Both the position numbers and the translations under genes were made by a program. A model generated the notes under the pieces. It worked only from the letters and a program-made list of their open reading frames with translations. It ran no database searches and was not told the DNA's origin. Below, piece after piece: positions 5,657 through 12,389 of a stretch of DNA of 12,409 nucleotides (its first letter is position 1; each line of letters begins with the position of its first letter). The DNA is from Verrucomicrobiota bacterium (GTDB taxonomy: Bacteria; Verrucomicrobiota; Verrucomicrobiia; Limisphaerales; UBA11358), in assembly GCA_021323835.1 (NCBI GenBank), contig JAJPKI010000092.1, positions 1 to 12,409 of the forward strand. Direction: 5' to 3'.

Positions 5657-7813
5657 ATGCCAGAAAAAATAACCGCCCAATTGGGTGACAAGCAGATCGT
5701 CATTGAAACAGGGAAACTCGCCAAACAAGCCGACGGTGCAGTCACCGTCCAACTCGGCGAAACCATTATTCTCGTCGCCGCCGTCGCCGCGACGAAAGCC
5801 AAACCCGGCCAGGATTTCTTTCCGTTGACCGTTGACTACCGCGAAAAAGCCGCCGCTGCCGGAAAATTTCCCGGCGGTTACTTTAAACGCGAAGGCCGTC
5901 CGACCGAAAAAGAAATTCTCACTTGCCGTCTCACCGACCGACCGATTCGTCCGCTCTTTCCGAAGGGCTGGTATAACGAAGTGCAAGTCCAGACCGTCGT
6001 GCTCAGCGCGGACGGCGAAAATGATCCCGATATTTTGAGCATCATCGGCGCGAGTGCGGCGCTGATGGTCAGCGACATCCCTTGGGCTGGCCCGCTCGGT
6101 GCGGCGCGCATCGGTCGCGTTGCCGGAAAATTCATCGCCAATCCAACGCACGCCGAAATGAAGGAAAGTGATTTGGATTTGGTCTACGTCGGAAATCAAA
6201 ACGACATCGTGATGTATGAAGGCGCCGCGAAAGAAATCACCGAAGCCGATTTCAATGCTGCCTTGAAATTCGCGCAGGAAGCGATTCAACCGCTCATCGC
6301 CGCGCAAAAAGAACTCGCGGCCAAAGGTGGAAAAAAGAAACGCGAAATCACGCTCAACATCGTTCCTGACGAAATTTTGAAGGAAGCGAAATCTCTCGCC
6401 GGCGACCGATTTGTTCCCGCGTTGCTAACGCCGGGCAAACTCGCACGCGAAACCGCTGTCAAAGCGATTCAAGACGAAGTCGGCACGAAGCTCGTCGAAA
6501 AATTCGGCGCGGAAAAAGTCACCGAGTTCGTCGTCAAAGACGCGTTTTATTACATCCAAAAAGAAGCCGTCCGCAAATTGATTTTGGAAAGCGGCAAACG
6601 TCTCGACGGTCGCACGTTCGACGTGGTTCGTCCGATTTCGAGCGAAGTCGGAATTCTTCCGCGCGCTCACGGCTCGGCGATTTTCTCTCGCGGCGAAACA
6701 CAAGCCGTCACGCTCGTCACGCTTGGCACGGGCGAGGACGCGCAGGAATTTGATTCCTACACTGGTGGCGAGACGGAAAAGAAATTTATTCTGCACTACA
6801 ATTTCCCGAATTTCTCCGTCGGCGAAACCGGAAGAATTTCCGGTCCCGGCCGTCGTGAAATCGGACACGGCGCTTTGGCCGAACGCTCAATTGAGTCCAT
6901 GATGCCGAAGGATTATCCTTACGCCGTCCGTGTCACGAGTGAAATCATGGAATCAAACGGCTCGACCTCGATGGCGACCGTTTGCGGCGGCACGCTGGCG
7001 CTCATGGATGCAGGCGTCCCGATGATTCGTCCGGTTGCCGGTATCAGCGTCGGCATCTGCACCGAATACAGCGGTGAAAAGATTTCCAAGTATCAACTCC
7101 TCACCGACATCATCGGCTGGGAAGATCATTACTGCGACATGGATTGCAAAATCGCCGGAACAGAAAAAGGCATCACCGGCTTTCAATTGGATTTGAAGTT
7201 GAAAGGCTTGCCGCACGCGCTCATGACCGAGACGATTGAAAAAGCTCGCGTCGCGCGCATGCACATCCTCGCGGAAATGGCCAAGGCGCTTTCCGCACCG
7301 CGAACGGAATTGAGCAAATACGCGCCGCGCATCCAAGTCATCAAAATCAATCCGGAAAAGATTGGCGCGCTCATCGGGCCGGGCGGAAAAAACATCAAAC
7401 GCCTCGTCGAAGAATCCGGTTGCGAAATCAACATCGAAGACGACGGCACGGTCAATGTCTTCTCCGTTTCAGCGGAGGGAATGAAAATCGCCGTGGACGC
7501 CATCACCGGCATGAGCGCCGAAGCCGAAGTCGGGAAAATTTATCGCGGGAAAGTTGTGACCGTGAAAGAATTTGGCGCGTTCGTGGAATTTTTGCCGGGC
7601 AAAGACGGCCTCGTGCACATCAGCGAACTGGCGAATTTCCGTGTCAAAAGAACCGAAGATATTGTCAAGGAAGGCGACGACATCACCGTCAAATGCCTCG
7701 GCGTGGACGAAAAAGGCCGCGTCCGTCTCTCGCGCAAAGCCGCGATGGAAGACCGCGACAAAGAAATGGGCGGACAACCGTCCGAACAGCAACCAGCCGA
7801 ACAGCCGAAGTAA
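5657..7813 (+). CDS. pnp: Polyribonucleotide nucleotidyltransferase (PNPase)
   Basis: PNPase is a trimeric phosphorolytic 3'-to-5' exoribonuclease that degrades mRNA to nucleoside diphosphates and can add tails in reverse. The domains run in family order: first RNase PH domain (about 10-140, with GGYFKREGRP and TDRPIRPLFP), helical linker (about 145-300), second RNase PH domain (about 310-535, with GSAIFSRGETQ, SGPGRREIGHG, and the acidic active-site segment DMDCKIAG...GFQLDLKL), KH domain (about 552-612, IGALIGPGGKNIK) and S1 domain (about 618-688, GKIYRGKVVTVKEFGAFVEF and DGLVHISEL). A short Gln/Pro-rich tail follows. The 718 residues match the usual 700-720. The ATG at 5657 gives the expected N-terminus. 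No Shine-Dalgarno sequence is present; AAAATT precedes the ATG. It is downstream of rpsO and is closed by the terminator at 7831. Confidence 0.98.
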   Translation: MPEKITAQLGDKQIVIETGKLAKQADGAVTVQLGETIILVAAVAATKAKPGQDFFPLTVDYREKAAAAGKFPGGYFKREGRPTEKEILTCRLTDRPIRPLFPKGWYNEVQVQTVVLSADGENDPDILSIIGASAALMVSDIPWAGPLGAARIGRVAGKFIANPTHAEMKESDLDLVYVGNQNDIVMYEGAAKEITEADFNAALKFAQEAIQPLIAAQKELAAKGGKKKREITLNIVPDEILKEAKSLAGDRFVPALLTPGKLARETAVKAIQDEVGTKLVEKFGAEKVTEFVVKDAFYYIQKEAVRKLILESGKRLDGRTFDVVRPISSEVGILPRAHGSAIFSRGETQAVTLVTLGTGEDAQEFDSYTGGETEKKFILHYNFPNFSVGETGRISGPGRREIGHGALAERSIESMMPKDYPYAVRVTSEIMESNGSTSMATVCGGTLALMDAGVPMIRPVAGISVGICTEYSGEKISKYQLLTDIIGWEDHYCDMDCKIAGTEKGITGFQLDLKLKGLPHALMTETIEKARVARMHILAEMAKALSAPRTELSKYAPRIQVIKINPEKIGALIGPGGKNIKRLVEESGCEINIEDDGTVNVFSVSAEGMKIAVDAITGMSAEAEVGKIYRGKVVTVKEFGAFVEFLPGKDGLVHISELANFRVKRTEDIVKEGDDITVKCLGVDEKGRVRLSRKAAMEDRDKEMGGQPSEQQPAEQPK

Positions 7814-7830
7814 ATTATTTTTGAATCGCG

Positions 7831-7864
7831 AAGCGCGAATGGCGAAAGCTATTCGCGCTTTTTT
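7831..7864 (+). terminator. Intrinsic terminator of pnp
   Basis: A 13-base-pair stem, AAGCGCGAATGGC (7831-7843) with GCTATTCGCGCTT (7848-7860), has one G-U pair and is capped by a GAAA tetraloop (7844-7847). A run of six Ts spans 7859-7864, with TTTT again after one G. The minus-strand side has no T tract, so it ends plus-strand transcription only. It starts 18 bases after the pnp stop and separates pnp from the convergent CBS gene. Confidence 0.92.
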
Positions 7865-7904
7865 GTTTTAGCAGCATTGATTGTCAGTTGGCGATGGCGG
7901 GAAA

Positions 7905-8354
7905 TTATGCCGTCACACCGCCCGCAATGTATTGCTCCATTTGCGCAATGGTCGCGTCTTGCGCGGAAATGATGTAGTTCACCAAATCGCCGATGGATAC
8001 GATGCCGACGACTTCTTCATTTCGCATCACCGGCAAATGGCGCACGCGATTTTCCGTCATCATTCTCATGCACTCCTCGATGGAATCCGATGGCGACGCC
8101 GTGACAACATTGCGCGAAAGAATTTCTTTCACGAGTGTTTCTTTCGACGACTTGCCGTGCAACGCAATTTTTCGGGCGTAATCGCGTTCGGTAAAAACGC
8201 CGACGAGCGTGCCGCGCGCGATGACGAGCAACGCGCCGATATTTTTTTCGGCCATCAATTTGATGGCGTCGAAGACGGTGGATTCGGGTGCGACGGAAAA
8301 CACTGTTGAACCCTTGTGATGCAACAGCGAGCTGATGGGAACGCTGGTTTTCAT
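7905..8354 (-). CDS. Two-CBS-domain protein
   Basis: This 149-residue protein consists almost entirely of a tandem CBS pair (Bateman module). The first CBS domain covers about residues 14-68 (VFSVAPESTVFDAIKLMAEK, GALLV, LVGVFTERDYARK). The second covers about 76-132 (VVTASPSDSIEECMRMM, RVRHLPVM, VVGIVSIGDLVNYI). CBS pairs usually bind adenosine nucleotides and regulate a partner enzyme or channel. There is no attached catalytic or DNA-binding domain, so the partner is unknown. It has no membrane segment. The gene is alone on its strand: it converges with pnp and diverges from the methyltransferase gene. The ATG at 8354 has no Shine-Dalgarno sequence; a possible -10 element ends 6 bases upstream. 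Confidence 0.92.
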   Translation of the reverse strand: MKTSVPISSLLHHKGSTVFSVAPESTVFDAIKLMAEKNIGALLVIARGTLVGVFTERDYARKIALHGKSSKETLVKEILSRNVVTASPSDSIEECMRMMTENRVRHLPVMRNEEVVGIVSIGDLVNYIISAQDATIAQMEQYIAGGVTA

Positions 8355-8388
8355 AGGCTTATTAATTGTTTATCAGCCCGTTTGTCGA
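8355..8388 (-). promoter_or_regulatory. Putative promoter of the CBS-domain gene
   Basis: On the minus strand TCGACA (8388-8383, 5/6 match to the -35 consensus) is followed after 16 bases by ATTAAT (8366-8361, 4/6 match to the -10 consensus, with the conserved TAAT end). AAGCCT then leads to the ATG at 8354. The 6-base gap again implies a leaderless or nearly leaderless mRNA. The -10 match is only fair; GATAAA a few bases further upstream is an alternative. Confidence 0.28.
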
Positions 8389-8461
8389 AACTTGCAAGTT
8401 AATTTTGGAAATAATTTTCTTTCATCTGCCGAATCAACGATAATCGGAAACTGTTTACAAT

Positions 8462-9664
8462 ATGGAAACGTTGCCAACTGTTTTACTAAAACCGGGCGAA
8501 GCCGATAGGATTGTCGCGGGACATCCGTGGGTTTATGCGAATGAAATCCAACGCCTGACGCAGCAAATCACCGACGGCGAATTGGTTCAAGTCAAAGACA
8601 GCCGCCAGCGATTGCTCGGCGTCGGATTTTTCAATTCCAAATCAAAAATTTATGTCCGCGTGCTGTCGCCCGAACGAATTGAAACGGGTGAACAATTTTT
8701 TGAAGACCGAATCCGCGCTGCGCTCGCCATCCGGCAAAAGTATTTGCCACATGCCGGTTCCTTTCGCGTCATCAATGCCGAAAGCGATTTTTTAAGCGGC
8801 CTTATCGTGGACAAATACGAAGACGTGCTTGTCGTCCAAATTTCTTCGCTCGGCATGGATAAACGGAAACCGCAAATCGTTGCTGCGCTTCAAAAAGTTT
8901 TCTCGCCGCGCGCCATTCTCGAGCGCAGCGATGTTGCATCGCGAAAATTTGAAGGTCTTACGGAATCAAATGAAGTTTTGTTCGGTGAACCCGTCCAAAA
9001 AGTTTCTGTAAATCTCAACGGCTTGAAATTTGAAACCGATTTGGTCGCCGGTCATAAAACGGGAATGTATTTGGACCAGCAGGTGAATTACCAGGCCGTT
9101 TCGCCATTTGCCAAAGGCGGGCAGGTTTTGGACTGTTTCAGTTTTCTCGGCGGCTTCGGATTGCACGCGGCGCGAGCGGGCGCGGCGCATGTTCATTTGC
9201 TCGACCAAAGCGCCGATGCGATTGAAGCATCCAAACGCAACGCCACAACAAATGGCCTTGCCGATAAATGTTCGTTTGAAGCCATAAATGTCTTCGACTG
9301 GCTGAAAGCAAACACCGCTGTCAAACCGCACGAAAAAGTGATTCCGCGATTTGATTTAATCATTCTCGACCCGCCGTCGTTCACGCGCAATCGCGCATCC
9401 GTGCCCGATGCCTTGCGCGGCTACAAAGAAATTCATTTGCGCGCGCTGAAACTTTTGAAAGTTGGCGGAACGCTAGCGACATTTTGTTGTTCACATCATG
9501 TCAGCACGGAATTGTTTCAAGACACTTTGCTTTCCGCCGCGTTTGACACGCGAAGAGTTTTGCGCCGCGTCGCGACGTATTCGCAATCGCCCGACCATCC
9601 GGTCATTCCGATGATTCCCGAAACGGAATATCTGAAGGGATTTGCATTAGAAGTGGTGCGATAA
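8462..9664 (+). CDS. rlmI: RlmI-like class I SAM-dependent rRNA methyltransferase (PUA + Rossmann fold)
   Basis: This 400-residue protein matches the RlmI/YccW family, whose E. coli member makes m5C1962 in 23S rRNA. The N-terminal PUA-type RNA-binding domain (about 6-85) has LLKPGEADRIVAGHPWVYANEI. It is followed by the linking domain and the Rossmann-fold methyltransferase. Key motifs are GHKTGMYLDQQ from residue 197, the SAM-binding DCFSFLGGFGLHAARAG, an acidic LLDQS, the motif IV DPPSF (303-307), and FCCSHH with Cys342/Cys343. A cysteine at this last place serves the m5C reaction in RlmI. Specificity for C1962 is inferred from family resemblance. The ATG at 8462 has no Shine-Dalgarno sequence. 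A GATAAT box at 8439-8444 could be a -10, but I see no matching -35. The stop codon is one base from the murU stop on the other strand. Confidence 0.88.
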   Translation: METLPTVLLKPGEADRIVAGHPWVYANEIQRLTQQITDGELVQVKDSRQRLLGVGFFNSKSKIYVRVLSPERIETGEQFFEDRIRAALAIRQKYLPHAGSFRVINAESDFLSGLIVDKYEDVLVVQISSLGMDKRKPQIVAALQKVFSPRAILERSDVASRKFEGLTESNEVLFGEPVQKVSVNLNGLKFETDLVAGHKTGMYLDQQVNYQAVSPFAKGGQVLDCFSFLGGFGLHAARAGAAHVHLLDQSADAIEASKRNATTNGLADKCSFEAINVFDWLKANTAVKPHEKVIPRFDLIILDPPSFTRNRASVPDALRGYKEIHLRALKLLKVGGTLATFCCSHHVSTELFQDTLLSAAFDTRRVLRRVATYSQSPDHPVIPMIPETEYLKGFALEVVR

Positions 9665-9665
9665 A

Positions 9666-10373
9666 TTATTCGCCAAACAATTCTTCCGCTTTTTTAATGT
9701 CCGCAATCGTTCCGGTCTGAAACCATTTTCCGCGATGCGGCAAACATTTGAGACGATTTTGTTTCATTGCTTCGTGCCAGAGAATTTTCACGGAAAATTT
9801 TCCGTCCGGCGCATTTCGCAAAACGCGCGGATGAAAAATTCCAATGCCAGCGATGATGTAAGGCGCGTCCACATCGTTCCAATCGAAGGTATTTTCGCGT
9901 TCGATGAATAAATGGTCTTCGCCTTTGTCGTGGCCGACGGCATGTGCTTTGGATTGTGCGAGCAAAAGAAAATCCATTTTTGATTCGTCCCAAAATTGCG
10001 TTAACTGTTCGAGTGCGCTTTCGTTTTCGTCGAACCAAATAATGTCGCTGTTAATTGTGAACAGCGGCTCGTCACTGAAAAATTTCTCCGCTTTTTTCAG
10101 TCCACCGCCGGTTTCCAGCGGCTCGGCTTCTTCGGAAATCTTGAAGCTCAAACATTTGAACTGCGACAGATACTGGATCAATTGCTCTTTGTGGTGCGAA
10201 ACGTTGACGACAACTTCTTCGATGCCGTAAGCGACGAGCTTGTCGAGCGCGTATTCCATCATCGGCTTGCCCGCGACCGGCACGAGCGGCTTGGGCATGC
10301 ATTCCGTCAACGGCAAAAGACGCGTGCCATAACCGGCAGCCAGAACCATTGCTCGTTTAATTTTACCGCGCAT
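9666..10373 (-). CDS. murU: MurU-type nucleotidyltransferase (MurNAc-1-phosphate uridylyltransferase)
   Basis: MurU transfers UMP from UTP to N-acetylmuramate alpha-1-phosphate, making UDP-MurNAc in peptidoglycan recycling. The 235-residue protein has the sugar-nucleotidyltransferase signature MVLAAGYGTRLLPLT with PKPLVPVAGKPM, then EPLETGGGLKKA, the metal Asp in FTINSDIIW, and APYIIAGIGIFHPRVL. Near the C-terminus the family pattern WxDxGT reads WFQTGT (Trp217, Gln219), so the second metal-binding Asp is Gln here. The start ATG at 10373 overlaps the end of amgK by 11 bases; an in-frame ATG at 10352 (MVLAAG) would also keep the fold. It is the last gene of the rnd-amgK-murU operon. Next to amgK the MurU assignment is strong; alone it could be another sugar-1-phosphate nucleotidyltransferase. 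Confidence 0.86.
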   Translation of the reverse strand: MRGKIKRAMVLAAGYGTRLLPLTECMPKPLVPVAGKPMMEYALDKLVAYGIEEVVVNVSHHKEQLIQYLSQFKCLSFKISEEAEPLETGGGLKKAEKFFSDEPLFTINSDIIWFDENESALEQLTQFWDESKMDFLLLAQSKAHAVGHDKGEDHLFIERENTFDWNDVDAPYIIAGIGIFHPRVLRNAPDGKFSVKILWHEAMKQNRLKCLPHRGKWFQTGTIADIKKAEELFGE

Positions 10374-11304
10374 AATTGTCGAACCAATTTTTCAACGCGG
10401 CCAGTTTGGGATGACGCAGAGCGTCTTGCAACAATCGTTCCACACGCGCCGAATGAAGCTTTTTATAATCCGATTTTCCTTCGCGCGACAATTTTTCAAA
10501 AATCGCGAGCACGCGCGTGTGGCGCAATGCCGCGAGAATTGCCCATGACAATTCAAATTGTTGCCGGTTTAGATTTGGAAATTGCGCGAGATAACGCGCA
10601 ATCATTTTACGCTTCAAACCATTTGGCAAATCGCGACGCGCATCTTCGAGCAGCGAAATTAAATCGTAAGTGACCGGCCCGGCGTAAGCGTCCTGAAAAT
10701 CCAAAAGTCCGGCGCGACGAATCTCCTCGCGCTGTGGCAGCCACATTAAATTGGCAACGTGATAATCGCGCAACAAAAGCGATTGCGGAACCTGATGCGC
10801 CAGCGGCAAAAGCTCCAACCAGACTTCCCGAAATTCATCAGCAAGAGGAACGTCCACGCCAGCGGATTTGCGAACATCCAAATATAATTCCACATCTTCG
10901 AGCATTTTTTTGGGCGAATAAATCCGCAAGCCGTTCGGAATTGCATTCAAATTTTTATGGAGCGCAATTAAAACATCCGTCGCCAGTGTAAATAGTTTTT
11001 CCGCATCAAAATTATTTTCAAGCAATTGCGAAAACGTTTCATCGCCAAAATCTTCGAGCAGCAGAAATCCATTCGCGTCGTCGCGCGCCAAAATTTTCGG
11101 CGCGCTAAAACCAAGTTTTTGCAAATGCAAATTGATTTGGACAAACGGCGGAAGAATTTGTCGAACGTGCGAAGCGTCCATTAAAATTGCTGTTTCGTTT
11201 CCTCTTCGCAGCCGGAAATATTTTCGCGCGGAAGCATCGCCGGTGAGGGATTCGATTTTCGCATTCGCCCATTTTGTCCCGTCGAGAAATTTTGGGACGT
11301 TCAT
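10363..11304 (-). CDS. amgK: AmgK-type N-acetylmuramate/N-acetylglucosamine anomeric kinase
   Basis: AmgK phosphorylates MurNAc (and GlcNAc) at the anomeric carbon, making the substrate of MurU. The 313-residue protein has the aminoglycoside-phosphotransferase (APH) fold: SLTGDASARKYFRL as the nucleotide loop, FLLLEDFGDETF as the hinge, the catalytic loop LLLRDYHVANLMWLP (Asp180, Asn185), and the metal-binding LLDFQDAYAGPVTYDLISLL (Asp202). The last block is close to known AmgK sequences. The first His of the usual HxDxxxxN loop is Leu here. The start is ATG at 11304, because it shares ATGA with the rnd stop, a sign of translational coupling; the frame is open to 11355, but that would overlap rnd by 55 bases. 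The 3' end overlaps murU by 11 bases. Confidence 0.88.
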   Translation of the reverse strand: MNVPKFLDGTKWANAKIESLTGDASARKYFRLRRGNETAILMDASHVRQILPPFVQINLHLQKLGFSAPKILARDDANGFLLLEDFGDETFSQLLENNFDAEKLFTLATDVLIALHKNLNAIPNGLRIYSPKKMLEDVELYLDVRKSAGVDVPLADEFREVWLELLPLAHQVPQSLLLRDYHVANLMWLPQREEIRRAGLLDFQDAYAGPVTYDLISLLEDARRDLPNGLKRKMIARYLAQFPNLNRQQFELSWAILAALRHTRVLAIFEKLSREGKSDYKKLHSARVERLLQDALRHPKLAALKNWFDNYAR

Positions 11305-12353
11305 TTGAGTAATTCGCGCTGCCAATTCATCAATTCGGGCGCGTGTTTGCCCCAATCGCGCGACAATTCACCGAGCGTCGCTTTGCTCGCGATGAGCGTC
11401 GGGTCAATGGCCAATTCATGCGCGTGGGCATTCCGTTTTTTTTCCAATTCGCGATAACGGCGAAATTCCGCCTCGGTCGGACGATGAAATTTCTGCCGCA
11501 AAATTTCCGGTTGCTTGTCGGCGGAAATTGATAAGCCGACTTTAATTGCTTTCGTTAAACCTTCGCGGCGACGCGGGGAGATTCGCGTCGGCAAAAGCTT
11601 TTCAACGTGACCGTTCAACGTCGCAGCTTCCGCGATTTCCACCATCGTTTCATGGCGCAAAACAAAATACGGCGGACGATTCGCGAGAATTGCCTCTTCC
11701 TCGCGCCATTCCCAGAGTTCACGCAGGACCGCGAGCGCGGCGCGGCTTAAGCCGGAACTACCTTTGATTCGCCAAATGTCGCGGTCAACGATTTGCGGCT
11801 TCGTGCAATCCAAAATCAATTGCGCGCAACTTTCCTGATGCCAAGCCAAACGATTTTTCGCTTTCAATTCCGCACGCAATTTGTCGGCGAGCGGTTTCAA
11901 ATAATGCGTGTCGGCGCGGGCATATTTTTCCATGCGCTCGGTCAACGGTCGCTGCGCCCAATCGGCTTTTTGCGAACCTTTGTCCAATTTCACTCCGAGA
12001 AATTTTTCGACGAGCGCGCTCAAGCCGAATTGCCGTTCGCCGAGCAAACGCGCCGCGAGCATGGTGTCGAAAATTGCCGACGGAATGAATTCATGATGTT
12101 TTTCGAGCAGCCGCAAATCGTAATCCGCGCCGTGCATAATCAATTCGTGAGCATTCAGCGCGTCGAGCAGCGCGTCCAATTTGAATCCGGCGAGCGGGTC
12201 AACCAGCTTGTCTTCGCCGACGATGCTGATTTGAATCAAACAAACTTTTTCCGGATAGGCGTGCAGGCTGTCGGCTTCCGTGTCCACCGCCACCCAGGTA
12301 GCCGCGTGAAGTTTGGGAAGGAATGCGGCGAGCTTTTGTTCCGTATCAATCAC
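11301..12353 (-). CDS. rnd: Ribonuclease D (DEDDy exonuclease with HRDC domain)
   Basis: RNase D is a 3'-to-5' hydrolytic exoribonuclease that trims tRNA and other small RNA 3' ends with two metal ions. Numbered from the GTG at 12353 (350 residues), the exonuclease domain has motif I VAVDTEAD (Asp24, Glu26), motif II HGADYDLRLL (Asp79) and motif III YARAD (Tyr144, Asp148), so it is of the DEDDy type and intact. An HRDC-like RNA-binding domain follows at about 195-275 (ALAVLRELWEWREEEA), then a basic tail. E. coli RNase D is 375 residues. GTG at 12353 is preferred because the family N-terminus (here IDTEQKLAAFL) starts there. A TTG at 12389 would add 12 residues, but it coincides with a -35 box and a stop lies directly upstream. 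It is the first gene of the operon and ends in ATGA shared with amgK. Confidence 0.93.
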   Translation of the reverse strand: MIDTEQKLAAFLPKLHAATWVAVDTEADSLHAYPEKVCLIQISIVGEDKLVDPLAGFKLDALLDALNAHELIMHGADYDLRLLEKHHEFIPSAIFDTMLAARLLGERQFGLSALVEKFLGVKLDKGSQKADWAQRPLTERMEKYARADTHYLKPLADKLRAELKAKNRLAWHQESCAQLILDCTKPQIVDRDIWRIKGSSGLSRAALAVLRELWEWREEEAILANRPPYFVLRHETMVEIAEAATLNGHVEKLLPTRISPRRREGLTKAIKVGLSISADKQPEILRQKFHRPTEAEFRRYRELEKKRNAHAHELAIDPTLIASKATLGELSRDWGKHAPELMNWQRELLK

Positions 12354-12389
12354 CCAGACAATATAGATGTTTCCGGCATCCCGTGCCAA
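12354..12389 (-). promoter_or_regulatory. Strong putative sigma70-type promoter of the rnd-amgK-murU operon
   Basis: On the minus strand TTGGCA (12389-12384, 5/6) and TATATT (12365-12360, 5/6) are separated by 18 bases. GTCTGG then leads to GTG at 12353. The start of transcription would fall on or next to the GTG, giving a leaderless mRNA. The spacer holds an inverted repeat, GGCA-N5-TGCC (12387-12375), that overlaps the -35 box and might bind a regulator. Confidence 0.5.

Noticed and set aside
5621..6307. 228-codon minus-strand frame antisense to the start of pnp
   Set aside because: It lies fully within the conserved pnp coding frame, shows no recognisable domain, and follows from the codon bias of pnp. 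Many other opposite-strand frames in the window have the same cause.
7881..8309. 142-codon plus-strand frame over the CBS gene
   Set aside because: The opposite strand encodes a clear pair of CBS domains; the plus-strand product is rich in His, Arg and Asp and resembles no protein family.
11305..11355. 17-residue upstream extension of AmgK
   Set aside because: It would overlap rnd by 55 bases, whereas the ATG at 11304 makes the standard ATGA stop/start overlap.
12375..12388. Sigma54-like promoter (TGGCAC...TGCC) before rnd
   Set aside because: The distance between the GG and GC elements is 10 bases rather than the required 12, while a good sigma70-type pair covers the same place.
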